This document shows, one piece after another, positions 1-8,677 of a stretch of 64,000 bases of DNA. Position 1 is the first letter of the stretch, and each line of letters begins with the position of its first letter. The stretch covers positions 1 through 64,000 of the forward strand of contig NZ_BMUA01000018.1 of assembly GCF_014649955.1 (NCBI RefSeq), given 5' to 3'. The notes under the pieces are model-generated. The model saw only the letters and a program-made list of their open reading frames with translations, did not search any database and was not told where the DNA came from. The DNA comes from Streptomyces violascens (GTDB lineage Bacteria > Actinomycetota > Actinomycetes > Streptomycetales > Streptomycetaceae). The position numbers and the translations under genes were made by a program.

Positions 1-92
1 GAACAACCCGCTGGAGCGACAACCGCTCTGTATGGGCTGTTGAGAACGAATTAGGTTCACCGGCTTCGGCCTTGCCCTAGGATCCTCTGGCT

Positions 93-1259
93 ATGGGGGG
101 ATCTTTTCGTGACCGGTGGTGTCTGACTCGTGCCGTTGCTGTGGCGCTGGCCGCACTGACTGTGATCGTGTTACTGGGCGTCGTGCTCCTGGTTCTTCCA
201 GGGCTGATAGTCGACCACGACCTCGCAGGCGGCCACCTCGCTGCGGCGGACCGGCTGAACGCGGTGAACAACGTGCGCACCACGCTTCTGCAGACGGTTG
301 GCGGTGCGGTCGTCCTGTTCGGCGCCTATGCCACGTGGCGGCAGTTGCGCGTCAGCCAGGACGGGCTGAACGCAACCCGAGAGGGGAACATCACCGATCG
401 CTTCAGCCGGGCCGTGGATCAGCTCGGCAGTGACAAGCTGGACGTGCGGATCGGAGGTATCTACGCACTGTGGCGGATTGCGGATCATTCCGACCGCGAC
501 CGCGAGGCGGTCGTCTCCATCATGGCGGCGTATGTGCGGACACACCTTCCCTGGCCGCCGCAGGAACCCGCAGTTCCGGCGGCGGACGTGTCCATTAACT
601 CGGTGCCCCCGTTGGAGACCCGCGCCGCGGACGCTCAGACGGCGCTGACCTGTCTAGGGGTCCTGTACCAGGAACGCCGTCCGGAGTGGCTCAACGTCAG
701 CTTGACCGATCTGCGCCGAGCCGACTGTGACGGATTGTGGCTGCACGGAGTCAACTTCGATGGCGCATGCATGGAAGCAGCGAGCGTCTACCAGGTCAAC
801 CTGAGCAAGGCGTCACTGATCGCCGCCAACCTGCGGCATGCCGAACTCGGCACCTCCGTCCTCCACCAGGTCCGCTGTCTGCATGCCGATCTGCGCGGCG
901 CACGTCTAGTCAAAGCCGACTTGAGGTCGGCGGACTTCTCCCGTGCGGACCTGCGGGAGGCGAACCTGCGCAAGACCCGTGCCCAGGGCGCCGTGTTCGC
1001 TGGCGCGGACCTGCGGTTGACCGACCTCCGGGGCTGCGACCTCACCGACGCAGATCTACGGGAGGCGAGGCTGGAAGGCGCGCTGGCGAGCGACCTTACG
1101 ATCTGGCCGACCGGCTTCGACGCCCGAACAGCCGGCGTCGTTGTCACCGCGGACCCTGGCATCGAACCGGACAATCTGCTTCCGGCTGCCGCGCTCACGA
1201 GGCGAGTCCCGCTGCTGCAATCGGAGCCGATGCACGGTCCGTCAGCGTCGGCGAATTGA
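93..1259 (+). CDS. Pentapeptide-repeat membrane protein
   Basis: 388 aa. Two hydrophobic segments lie near the N terminus (about residues 12-40 and 66-82), so the protein is probably membrane anchored. A helical linker follows (about 95-180, with GLNATREGNITDRFSRAVDQ), then a C-terminal array of A(D/N)LR-type pentapeptides (about 205-330, e.g. ADLRGARLVKADLRSADFSR), which fold as a right-handed quadrilateral beta helix. Proteins of this layout are common in Streptomyces; the substrate or partner is unknown. The ATG follows a weak purine stretch. It stands alone, ahead of transposon debris. Confidence 0.85.
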   Translation: MGGSFRDRWCLTRAVAVALAALTVIVLLGVVLLVLPGLIVDHDLAGGHLAAADRLNAVNNVRTTLLQTVGGAVVLFGAYATWRQLRVSQDGLNATREGNITDRFSRAVDQLGSDKLDVRIGGIYALWRIADHSDRDREAVVSIMAAYVRTHLPWPPQEPAVPAADVSINSVPPLETRAADAQTALTCLGVLYQERRPEWLNVSLTDLRRADCDGLWLHGVNFDGACMEAASVYQVNLSKASLIAANLRHAELGTSVLHQVRCLHADLRGARLVKADLRSADFSRADLREANLRKTRAQGAVFAGADLRLTDLRGCDLTDADLREARLEGALASDLTIWPTGFDARTAGVVVTADPGIEPDNLLPAAALTRRVPLLQSEPMHGPSASAN

Positions 1260-1293
1260 GCAATCAGGCAGCGCAGTCGATGGGCCGTCCGCC

Positions 1294-1638
1294 TCAGCGG
1301 ATGCCCTTCTCGCTGCGGATGCGGGCGCGTTCCCTGCGCTGAGCGGCGAGCACGTCGGGGTGACGGGCGTTGGCGTTGCGCCAGCGCAGGTAGTGGTGCA
1401 GGGCCTGGGTCTGCGCGGGATGGCTGCGGTGGTTTGAGTTGGCCAGGGTGAACTGCCGCAGCGGGCCGAAGTGCGCCTCGATCGGGTTGGCCCAGGAGGC
1501 GTAGGTCGGGATGAAGCACAGTTCGACCTTGTTCTTCATCGCCCAGCGGCGGATGTCCGCGCCGGTGTGGGCGGAGAGGTTGTCCAGAATGATGTAGATC
1601 GGAGCGCCGTCGGGTCGGGCGGCGGTGTGGACGTTCAC
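1294..1638 (-). pseudogene. IS630-family transposase, C-terminal fragment
   Basis: About 110 aa match the C-terminal half of IS630-type DDE transposases: the second acidic residue in IYIILDNLSAH and the catalytic glutamate region in YASWANPIEAHFGPLRQF are both present. The N-terminal half, with the first Asp, is missing. The 5' side is cut by the ISL3 element, and the apparent start codons (MNVHT) probably read the ISL3 terminus rather than IS630 sequence. Not functional. Confidence 0.85.
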
Positions 1639-3355
1639 GTATTTGGTTTAGGCCGCGATTCCGTGAATCCCCAGGTCGTTGTCGGACTGCGGGAACGTTT
1701 CGCGCGGGCATTGCCCTGGTATGGGGGTCATGGCGGTCGAGGATGTGCTGTTTCCCGGGATCGATGTGCGAGTCACGGCGGTGCACGTCACCGCGGAGGG
1801 GATCGCTGTCGAGGCCACGTCGTGCGGGCGGCCGCCGCCGTGTCCGGACTGCGGCTGTCCGGGACGTCGCGTGCACTCGCGATACGTGCGGCGGATAGCC
1901 GAACGCCGCTCTGTCGGGCGGCCGTTGGTCATCTCGCTCAGCGTGCGCCGCTTCTTCTGCGAACGGGCCTCGTGCCGATGGCGGACGTTCGTCGAGCAGG
2001 TCTCGGACCTGAGGGAGCGGTACCGGCGTCACAGCGTCGGGCTGCGGCGATGGATGCAGGCCATTGCGACGTTCCTGGGCGGGTGTCCTGGTGAACGCCT
2101 GTGCCAGGTCCTGCAGTTACCCACCAGGCGCACTCACCTGCTGGGGTTGCTCACTGCCCCGGCGGTGCCCGAGATGGCGCCTCGGGTGCTGGGAGTTGAC
2201 GAGTTCGCCTTCCGGAAGGGATGGCGTTACGGCACTGTCCTGGTCGACGTCGAGGCGGCCCGGGTCGTGGACGTCCTGCCGGACCGGGACGTGGCGACCT
2301 TTGCCACCTGGCTGCGTGAACACCCCGGCGCGGAGATCATTTGTAGAGACAGGGCCAGCGCCTACTCCAGTGCCGTCCACGAAGCGGCCCCCGGCGCTCA
2401 GGAGATCGCCGATCGATGGCACCTGCTGCACAACCTCTTCTCCGCGGTCGAGAAAACATGCCACCAGCACCGCCCCTGCCTGCGCAAACAGGCCGAAGCC
2501 GACCGCGACACTGAGCCCCGGCGGATCATCAATCCGCTGCCTCCGCCGACTCTGCCGCCCACGAAGATGGCCGTCCGTACCGTCGACCGGTACTCGGACA
2601 TCCACCGGCTGCTCGCGCAGGAACAGACCATCTCAGAGATCGCCCGGCGTCTGCACCTGGACCGCAAGACCGTCCGACACTTCCGCGACACCAGCCTCGA
2701 CGAACTGCTGGCCTCGTCCCGGCGCGGCCGGCCCAAGGGAGTCCTCGAGCCGTTCACCGCTTACCTCACCGAACGGTTCACCGACGGTGTGACCAGCCCG
2801 ACCGACCTCTTCCGCGAGATCCGTCAACGCGGCTACCAGGGCAGCGATCTGCCCGTGCGCCGCTACGTGACCGGACTCAAGAGCGGGACCGTCGAACCCG
2901 CCCGCGGAGCCATCCCGAGCCCGCGCAAGATCACAACCTGGATCATGGTGCCCCGCGGCGCTCTGAAGCCCCGCGAGGAGGACGAACTCCTGAAAGCCCG
3001 CCTGGCGTGTCCGGACATCGCCCGGGCCTACGACCTCGCCCGGACCTTCCACGAACTGCTCCAACACCGGTGCGGCCATCGGCTCTTGGAGTGGGTCCGC
3101 CAGGCTGAGCACGACACACCCGCCCCCATCTTGTCCTTCGCGCAGAGCCTGTGCCTCGACCTCGACGCCGTCACCGCCGGCCTCACACTGCCCTGGAGTT
3201 CAGGCATCGTCGAAAGCCACGTCAATCGCATCAAGACCATCAAGCGAAGCATGTACGGCCGAGCCTCGTTCCGCCTCCTGCGCACCCGCATCTTGCTCCG
3301 AGCATGAGCCGGGGATTCACGCAATCGCGGCCTGAACCAATTCCGTGACCGTCGA
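1628..3355 (+). mobile_element. Complete ISL3-family insertion sequence
   Basis: One transposase gene is bounded by inverted repeats. The 22-bp cores at 1651-1672 and 3311-3332 differ at one position, and similarity continues outwards through a TTGGTT(T/C)A block to a GTGTSGACG motif, giving termini of roughly 45-49 bp. The left flank is an IS630 fragment and the right flank a P450 fragment, and no clean 8-bp target duplication is visible. The element may therefore mark a deletion or a recombination between two copies. Outer limits are approximate. Confidence 0.8.
1730..3307 (+). CDS. ISL3-family transposase
   Basis: 525 aa, full length for the family. The N terminus carries a CPDC...C zinc-ribbon region (about residues 37-45) and a second FCERASC pair. 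The DDE catalytic positions are visible: LGVDEFAFRKGWRYGTV (first Asp), ICRDRASAYSS (second Asp) and WSSGIVESHVNRIK (Glu). A helix-turn-helix-like segment (ISEIARRLHLDRKTVRHF) lies between the second Asp and the Glu, as in longer ISL3 members. The ATG at 1730 is chosen because the motif VEDVLFPGID aligns with the start of the related fragment at 16679. Reading frame intact, so probably active. Confidence 0.92.
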   Translation: MAVEDVLFPGIDVRVTAVHVTAEGIAVEATSCGRPPPCPDCGCPGRRVHSRYVRRIAERRSVGRPLVISLSVRRFFCERASCRWRTFVEQVSDLRERYRRHSVGLRRWMQAIATFLGGCPGERLCQVLQLPTRRTHLLGLLTAPAVPEMAPRVLGVDEFAFRKGWRYGTVLVDVEAARVVDVLPDRDVATFATWLREHPGAEIICRDRASAYSSAVHEAAPGAQEIADRWHLLHNLFSAVEKTCHQHRPCLRKQAEADRDTEPRRIINPLPPPTLPPTKMAVRTVDRYSDIHRLLAQEQTISEIARRLHLDRKTVRHFRDTSLDELLASSRRGRPKGVLEPFTAYLTERFTDGVTSPTDLFREIRQRGYQGSDLPVRRYVTGLKSGTVEPARGAIPSPRKITTWIMVPRGALKPREEDELLKARLACPDIARAYDLARTFHELLQHRCGHRLLEWVRQAEHDTPAPILSFAQSLCLDLDAVTAGLTLPWSSGIVESHVNRIKTIKRSMYGRASFRLLRTRILLRA

Positions 3356-3576
3356 CACACCGCAACCCCCGGGCATTCCCCGACGGCCACGTCGTCGACA
3401 TCACCACCCCGCGCGGCGTACCCCTGCTCGCGTTCGGCGGTGGTGCGCACTACTGCCCCGGCGCAGTCCTGTCCCGTACCGAACTGGCCGAAGCCCTCGC
3501 CGTACTCACCGGCCGCTTGGCCCCGCCACGCATCGCCGGACCGGAGACCCTTCCGCTGGATTTCGGCTCGCAGTGA
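3355..3576 (+). pseudogene. Cytochrome P450, C-terminal fragment
   Basis: In the frame ending at the TGA at 3574, the sequence reads NPRAFPDG, then PLLAFGGGAHYCPGAVLSR, then a final helix ending PLDFGSQ. This is the heme-binding loop (FGxGxHxCxG, with the Cys thiolate ligand) and terminal region of an actinobacterial P450 of the CYP105/107 type. About 330 upstream residues are absent and the fragment abuts the right end of the ISL3 element, so the gene was destroyed by the insertion or an associated deletion. Confidence 0.85.
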
Positions 3577-3646
3577 CCCATCCCCGCGTGGCGGCTGTGA
3601 CCCGCCGTTGAAATCAACATCGTGACTCCGGCCGTATCCCCCGTGT

Positions 3647-3892
3647 TCAGCCACCGCAGCCCAGGGGGACGGGATCTTCCTCGGGCGGATCCTTGTATGA
3701 CCAGCAGCCGCAGTCTTCGACCAGGCACTTGGTATCGGGGCCGTTGTGCACGTCGTACGCGTGCGCGCAACCGTGGCAGGCGGTGGTGGCGGAGCCTCCG
3801 CTATCGGTGACCATGTCGATGGTGAGTCCGATCGCGAACAGGGCCAGCGGCGTGAACGCGAAGATCGCGAGTATCCAGTCGTCCCGGGTCAA
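3647..3892 (-). CDS. Small membrane protein with Cys/His-rich tail
   Basis: 81 aa. One hydrophobic helix (about residues 7-27, ILAIFAFTPLALFAIGL) is followed by a tail with paired cysteines, ACHGCAHAYDVHNG then CLVEDCGCW, suggestive of a small metal site. The start is TTG: a GGAGG box lies 8 nt upstream, and the ATG inside that spacing opens only a three-codon ORF. Similar small proteins occur in actinobacterial plasmids and phages, but no function can be assigned. Confidence 0.55.
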   Translation of the reverse strand: MTRDDWILAIFAFTPLALFAIGLTIDMVTDSGGSATTACHGCAHAYDVHNGPDTKCLVEDCGCWSYKDPPEEDPVPLGCGG

Positions 3893-4360
3893 CGGTCCAT
3901 CCTCCGTGTCCTGTCAACGGTCCACTTCGATGGGCCGCTTGGCAAGATTGCCGTCAGTAGTGATGACCGGCCAGCAGGAGGCCGTTCCCGAACTCATGGC
4001 TTCCCCTTTCCCGGCCGGTCTGGTTCGGCAGGGGGTGTACCTCGGCATACGGAAGCACCGGCAGGCTGCTGGTGGTCACAGACGCCTGGTGGTCGAACGT
4101 CGGGTACGGGAGATTCCGCACCTGCGAAAACGCTGACTACCCGGCCTTGGGGCCAGGGCCCTTCCGTCCGTCCTTGCGCGGTCTGCCTGCAGCACGCGCT
4201 GGTGGAGTGGGGCGCTGAGAGTTCTGGGCGGCCAGTGAGCGCTGTGCTGGGCCGACGCCAACAAGTTTAGATGGCAAGGAATGCTGGTGTGTCGGGAGAC
4301 AGTCGGGGAGCTCGGGCGCATACGAGCATCCGGGCCCGAGAGCATGGAGGAGGAGTGGTG
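3893..4360. other. Spacer with possible minus-strand micro-ORFs
   Basis: No convincing gene. A minus-strand 27-codon ORF (3914-3997) begins with ATG behind AAGGGGA and ends just upstream of the small membrane protein gene. An overlapping minus-strand frame, about 4115 down to 3945, reads LPYPTFDHQASVTTSSL and is also protein-like. Both may be remnants of small genes from an integrated element. The ribosome-binding site of the next plus-strand gene (GGAGGAGG) lies at 4347-4354. Confidence 0.3.
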
Positions 4361-5530
4361 ATGATGCGGACGGTTCCGCTGGTGGGTGGGCCGGTGGAGT
4401 TACGCGGTGCGCTGGATTTGGAGAAGACGTCGTCGGGGGTCATGCCTCGCCGGTTGCCCGCGTGGACCAAGGAGCAGTACCAGGATCCGTCGGTCTACGG
4501 GGTGACGGTGATGCCGTCGGGGGTGCGGCTGGTGTTCCGCACCGATGCGCGTGAGCTGGAGTTTGACGTACTCACCTCGACAGGGCAGCTGGATTCCGAC
4601 CCCGGTCCTCGCCCGACGGGGATGCTGGAATTGCTGGTGGACGGTGCCCATGCCGGGCGCCGGCGAGCGCCGGTGGGCAATGTGGTGCGGATGGCGGGCC
4701 CCGGGGCTGCGCAGCGAGTGATCCCGGGGAAGCCGGGGACCGTACGGTTCGGCGGGCTGGCGGCCGGCATGAAGAGTGTCGAACTGTGGCTGCCGCAGCA
4801 GACGCCTACGGAGCTGGTGGCCCTGCGTGCTGATGGTGAGGTGCTGGCACCGCTGCCGGACGGGCGGCGCCGCTGGGTGCACCACGGCAGTTCCATCAGC
4901 CACTGCCTCGAAGCCGACGGCCCCACCGGGACCTGGCCGGTGGTGGCGGCTGCGCTCGGGGGAGTGGAGGTGATCAACCTCAGCCAGGCGGGCAACGACA
5001 TGCTGGACCCCTATGTCGCCCGGACGATCCGCGACATGCCCGCCGACCTGATCAGTCTCAAGGCGGGCATCAACATCGTGGGCCTGGCCACCTTCCGGGT
5101 GCGGACGTTCGGCCCGGCGGTCCACGGATTTCTCGACACGATCCGGGACGGCCACCCGGACACCCCGCTGCTGCTGATGTCCCCGGTGAGCTGTCCAGCC
5201 CTTGAGTCGACTCCCGGTCCGACCGCGATCGGCCGGGACGGGAGAATCACAGCCCTGGGCGACCCGGCCGATGTGGCGCGCGGGGCGTTGACGCTGAAGG
5301 TGGTCCGTGAGGAGCTGGCCCGGATCGTGGCGGTCCGGCGAGCCCGCGATCCCCACCTGCACTATCTCGACGGACGCGAACTGCTCGGCCCGCACGAGGT
5401 GGCCGACCTTGCCGACGGCCTGCACCCCACCGCCGCCGCATACCGCCGGATGGGCAAACGCTTCGCCGCACATGCCTTCCCCGACGACGGCCCGTTCCAC
5501 CCCCACCCGCTCACCCGGCCGGCCAACTGA
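4361..5530 (+). CDS. SGNH/GDSL-type hydrolase
   Basis: 389 aa from the ATG at 4361, chosen for the strong GGAGGAGG a few bases upstream; an in-frame extension to 4271 has no such support. A beta-rich N-terminal domain (about 1-165) precedes an SGNH hydrolase domain: block I HHGSSISHC (GSS replacing the usual GDS), block III QAGND, and block V DGLHP with the catalytic Asp/His pair. Such two-domain proteins are usually esterases or carbohydrate deacetylases; substrate unknown. There is no signal peptide, so it is probably cytosolic. Transcribed alone. Confidence 0.8.
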   Translation: MMRTVPLVGGPVELRGALDLEKTSSGVMPRRLPAWTKEQYQDPSVYGVTVMPSGVRLVFRTDARELEFDVLTSTGQLDSDPGPRPTGMLELLVDGAHAGRRRAPVGNVVRMAGPGAAQRVIPGKPGTVRFGGLAAGMKSVELWLPQQTPTELVALRADGEVLAPLPDGRRRWVHHGSSISHCLEADGPTGTWPVVAAALGGVEVINLSQAGNDMLDPYVARTIRDMPADLISLKAGINIVGLATFRVRTFGPAVHGFLDTIRDGHPDTPLLLMSPVSCPALESTPGPTAIGRDGRITALGDPADVARGALTLKVVREELARIVAVRRARDPHLHYLDGRELLGPHEVADLADGLHPTAAAYRRMGKRFAAHAFPDDGPFHPHPLTRPAN

Positions 5531-5835
5531 TATGGAGAGCATCCGTGTCAAGTAGTCGTGCAGATTCCTCCCCGGAGCAGGGCATGGGGATGCGTGATCG
5601 AGGAATAAGCCGATGGGAGACGGCCTGGGTGTGGCATGTCCGTTCGACGCGCGGTCAGACTGATATGCGCGGCGGGTTGGCTACCGCAGGACCGGTTGTG
5701 CGTCGGGAGGGTGCCGCCGGTCCAGCAGCGAGCGTGGTCACGCCCTATGGCGGCGGGGCTGCTCAAGTTGGCATCGCGGGTCCTCCTCGCGCCGCCTGCC
5801 CAACGGCCGTCTCGCATCGGTGGTTTGGGGGCCGG
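5531..5835. other. Noncoding flank of the IS110 fragment
   Basis: I see no ORF with coding character here. The stretch adjoins the C-terminal end of the broken IS110 transposase on the minus strand and may include its 3' flank. Confidence 0.4.
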
Positions 5836-6231
5836 TCAGGATTGGTGCTCGTCCATCACGGCGAGGCTCCAGCACCAGCCGGCCAGTTCGCGGGCGACGG
5901 CCACCACGGCGATGGTGGGCGGCTTGTTGCGGGCGTCGAAACGCCTCCACCGCTGGTGCAGCCTTCGGTCGCCGCGAGTGGCGCGGTCACGCACGGTCGG
6001 CGGCTGAGCGTCCTGGCGGCGGATCAGTGCCCGGTTGGGCCGGTAGGGCTTACGGTGGTGCCAGGCCCCTTCGACCAGCAGGCGCCGGGCGTGGGTGTTG
6101 CCGGTCTTCGTGATCGCTCCCTGCGTCCTGCGCTCGCCGCTGGAGTTCTCCGAGGGCACCCGCGGTATCTCTCCCGCAGTCGCCCGGTGGCACGCAAGCC
6201 ATAACCGACAGGCCTCCACGGCATCCGTCAC
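5836..6231 (-). pseudogene. IS110-family transposase, C-terminal fragment
   Basis: The frame matches the end of the IS116/IS110/IS902 domain: VPSENSSGERRTQGAITKTG followed by NTHARRLLVEGAWHHRKPYR, the serine-containing region of the second catalytic domain. The DEDD N-terminal domain is absent, and residues before VPSEN are degraded by frame changes. Inactive remnant. Confidence 0.85.
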
Positions 6232-6469
6232 CGGGTCCTGCCTTGGAGATCTTCGACTCGCGTTCCCGGAGGGCCTCCAGGGCCGGTTTGACGGCTTCGC
6301 GGGAGGAGGGCGAGGTTTTCCGTGACGGGCTGGAGGCCCTCCAGTCGTTCAGGAGCTCCTCGCTGGACGCCGAGGCCGAGGCCGCCGGCCAGCGACATCT
6401 CCTCTCCGTTGCCGTTACCACTGACGGGGTTGAGGAACCTCCACCCTCACCTGCACTGTCCGGCCCGTG

Positions 6470-6600
6470 CATCGGCAACCGTGCCGAGGAACTACGCCGC
6501 GCTGAGCACGCCAGCCGCCACCGCACCGGCCTCACCCTGACCCTGTGCATCAACTACGGCGGCCGTGCTGAGCTTGTGCAGGCTGCACCTGCTGCCGCGT
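6470..6600 (+). pseudogene. Isoprenyl diphosphate synthase (UppS-like), fragment
   Basis: The frame reads TGLTLTLCINYGGRAELV, matching the conserved NYGGR segment of cis-prenyltransferases (undecaprenyl diphosphate synthase family). Preceding residues (RRAEHASRHR) fit the helix before it. Upstream similarity appears to change frame near 6480, and there is no continuation after about 6600. Only some 45 residues remain of roughly 250. Confidence 0.6.
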
Positions 6601-6602
6601 CG

Positions 6603-7190
6603 CTATGGCTTCGAGCGGGCGATAGCCAGGGCCGGCGGTGCGGTCTGCAGGAGGGCCGGGCGCCGGCCCCGCCGCGCCTCCTCCGACTCTCCGAGGGCAG
6701 GGGAGGGGTCCGTGGTCTCCAGTACGTCGATCTCGAATCCGGCGAGGATCTCGCGCTCGATCGCCTCGGCGAGCCCGAGTTCTGCGAGCCACGGCCCGTA
6801 CGTGCCGTCCAGGTCGTCGGCCATGCTCGCGATCTCCAACTCCCGGCCGCCGGTGTCCTTCTGCGGCCGGGGCGTGGCCAGGGTGCGCGGGGTCGCGGTC
6901 AGGTAGAGCCGAAAGTCTGCCGGGATCCGCTGGTTGTCGTGGATCGCCGCCCACGGCCGTCCCAGATCGCCGGCGGTGCCGTGTGCCTCGTCCACGATGG
7001 CGAGGTCGAAGCCGTCCATCTGCTGCCCGTAGAGCCGCTCCCCGCCGGCGAGAGCGGCCTCCAGCGGCCCGCGAACCTTCCCCGCCCCATCGGTGCGTCG
7101 ATGTCCTCGCGGTCCACCAAGGAGGCATACGTGGCGAACACGACCGGGTGCGGATCCGCACCCATCTCAACTGCGGGATTGCCCCCGGCA
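6603..7190 (-). pseudogene. DEAD/DEAH helicase fragment, frameshifted
   Basis: The minus strand reads DPHPVVFATYASLVDRED in one frame and, after a frameshift near 7075-7085, QQMDGFDLAIVDEAHGTAGD then RLYLTATPRTL in another. These are the DEAH-box (motif II) and TATP (motif III) regions of a superfamily 2 helicase of the helicase-associated-domain type found in Streptomyces. The Walker A region and the whole second RecA domain are missing. Confidence 0.75.
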
Positions 7191-7194
7191 CCTG

Positions 7195-7455
7195 AAACGC
7201 TCCCACCGGCCTTTGCTGCCGGGCGAGGAGGACGGCAATGCCGCGCATCGCAATGTCCGCGTGAGGGTGGAGCAGGTGATCGGCCGGATGAAGAACTACA
7301 GGATCCTCCGCGACTCCCGGCCATACGGCGACGGCCTCTATCACGCTGTCCAGGCCGTCGCTCACATGCACCACCGCTCTCGCATCATGACCAGAGAACC
7401 ACGATCACTGGCTCTGACCTGCCCAAACGTGGCCTTGCCCGACACGCTTCAGTGA
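7195..7455 (+). pseudogene. IS5-family (DDE_Tnp_4-like) transposase, C-terminal fragment
   Basis: The last 85 codons read RVRVEQVIGRMKNYRILRDS then GDGLYHAVQAVAHMHHRS, typical of the end of IS5/ISH1-group transposases: the glutamate of the catalytic triad lies in RVEQVIGRMK. The rest of the gene is missing, and the upstream border is the helicase scrap. Confidence 0.7.
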
Positions 7456-7461
7456 GGCGAA

Positions 7462-8004
7462 TCAGCTCTCGCGGGTGCGGGCGTAGTGACGCGACGCCTT
7501 CGCGCGGTTGCCGCACGCCGCCATCGAGCACCAGCGGCGGGTGCCGTTGCGCGAGGTGTCGAAGAAGCGCAGGATGCACGCGTCGTGCGCGCAGGAGCGG
7601 ATGCGGTCCGGCGCGGCCCGCAGCAGATCGAGGTAGTCACGCGTGGCCGTCCAGGCGGGCCCCCAGGCGGGATCGGCGAACTCCGTGCGCTCGCCCGGGC
7701 CTTTGTCGGTGAGTGTTACGCGAATACGGCCGTGTTCCAGGATCTCGTCGACGAGCGCTGCCGCCGCCTGATCGCCCGGGTCCGCCACGGCCCGCTCCAG
7801 CGCCTCCCGGGCCCGCAGCAGCGGCCCGAGCGTCGCCTCATCGGCGGCGAAGCGCCGATCCAGAGCGTTGGCGGCGAGCCAGACGGCGAGCCCTTCGGTG
7901 CCGGAGAGCAGGTCCTGACGCACGCCCTCGTGCATCCAGCGGGTGTTGAGCAGGTCGAGGGAGATGGGCTCTCCGGTGAGTGGACGCGGGTCGCGCGCAG
8001 ACAT
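7462..8004 (-). CDS. CGNR zinc-finger / ABATE domain regulator
   Basis: 180 aa. The N-terminal ABATE region (GEPISLDLLNTRW, about residues 8-20) is a putative stress-induced ligand-binding domain. The C-terminal CGNR zinc finger (about 135-180) reads CAHDACILRFFDTSRNGTRR, then WCSMAACGNRAKASRHYAR, with the Cys ligands and CGNR signature intact. The ATG at 8004 follows GAGGAG. Proteins of this family are presumed transcriptional regulators. It is divergent from the VOC/flavoprotein pair, with inverted repeats in the shared promoter region, so it probably controls that pair and itself. Confidence 0.85.
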   Translation of the reverse strand: MSARDPRPLTGEPISLDLLNTRWMHEGVRQDLLSGTEGLAVWLAANALDRRFAADEATLGPLLRAREALERAVADPGDQAAAALVDEILEHGRIRVTLTDKGPGERTEFADPAWGPAWTATRDYLDLLRAAPDRIRSCAHDACILRFFDTSRNGTRRWCSMAACGNRAKASRHYARTRES

Positions 8005-8058
8005 GTCCGGCTCCTCTCGTACGACGGATGCGGCGGAGTGTGCGCCTCCGCCCATCTC

Positions 8059-8130
8059 TAACCACTAAAGGTTACGTGACTGGTTGCGCGATCCGCATCT
8101 AACCCTTTACTCTCATGTTAGAGGTTAGAT
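8059..8130. promoter_or_regulatory. Divergent promoter region with inverted repeats
   Basis: Two dyads lie between the CGNR gene and the VOC gene. ATCTAACC (8097-8104) is matched by GGTTAGAT (8123-8130), a perfect 8-bp inverted repeat with an 18-nt spacer. TAACC (8059-8063) is matched by GGTTA (8070-8074). The shared TAACC/GGTTA half-site suggests one regulator, most simply the neighbouring CGNR protein. The AT-rich stretch between the arms probably contains a -10 region. Confidence 0.6.
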
Positions 8131-8164
8131 GACCTCGCACAGACCCCGCTCGGGAGGGACCGCC

Positions 8165-8620
8165 ATGACGGCGACCAGCACGTTCCGCACCGCCCACGTC
8201 GGCCTCAATGTGACCGACCTCGACCGCTCGCTCGGCTTCTACCGCGACCTCCTCGGCTTCGAGCTGCTGCACGAAGGCAAGGAGGAGGGCCGCCGCTTCG
8301 CGCTGCTCGGCCGGGAGGGGCGGATGACGCTCACGCTCTGGCAGCAGGCCGAGGGCGGATACGCCCCGGACCGCGCCGGGGTGCACCACCTCGCCTTCCG
8401 CGTCGACACCCTCGACGAGGTCAAGGCGTACGAGAGCGGACTGCTCGCGGCTGGTGTGGAGTTCGTGTACGAGGGCGTCGTCGCCCACGGCGAGGGCTCG
8501 GCCTCCGGGGGCATCTTCTTCCGCGACCCCGACGGCATCCGGCTGGAGATCGCCGCGCCCACCGCGGGCGAGGGTGCTGCCGCACCGGTGGCTGCCGCCC
8601 CCACCTGCGGCTTCTTCTAG
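8165..8620 (+). CDS. VOC-family (glyoxalase/dioxygenase fold) protein
   Basis: 151 aa from the ATG at 8165, behind GGGAGGG. Paired beta-alpha-beta-beta-beta units: HVGLNVTDLDRSLGFYRDLL at the start carries the first His ligand; HHLAFRVDTLDEV the second; FFRDPDGIRLEI the acidic ligand position. These are metal-dependent lyases, dioxygenases or binding proteins; the substrate is unknown. The C-terminal tail (APTCGFF) is unusual in having a Cys. It lies 57 nt before the flavoprotein gene and is probably co-transcribed with it. Confidence 0.85.
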   Translation: MTATSTFRTAHVGLNVTDLDRSLGFYRDLLGFELLHEGKEEGRRFALLGREGRMTLTLWQQAEGGYAPDRAGVHHLAFRVDTLDEVKAYESGLLAAGVEFVYEGVVAHGEGSASGGIFFRDPDGIRLEIAAPTAGEGAAAPVAAAPTCGFF

Positions 8621-8677
8621 ACCGCCTGCCGAATCGCCCGCGGGAACACCGGCCCGACCGATGAAGGTGGCTACGCC

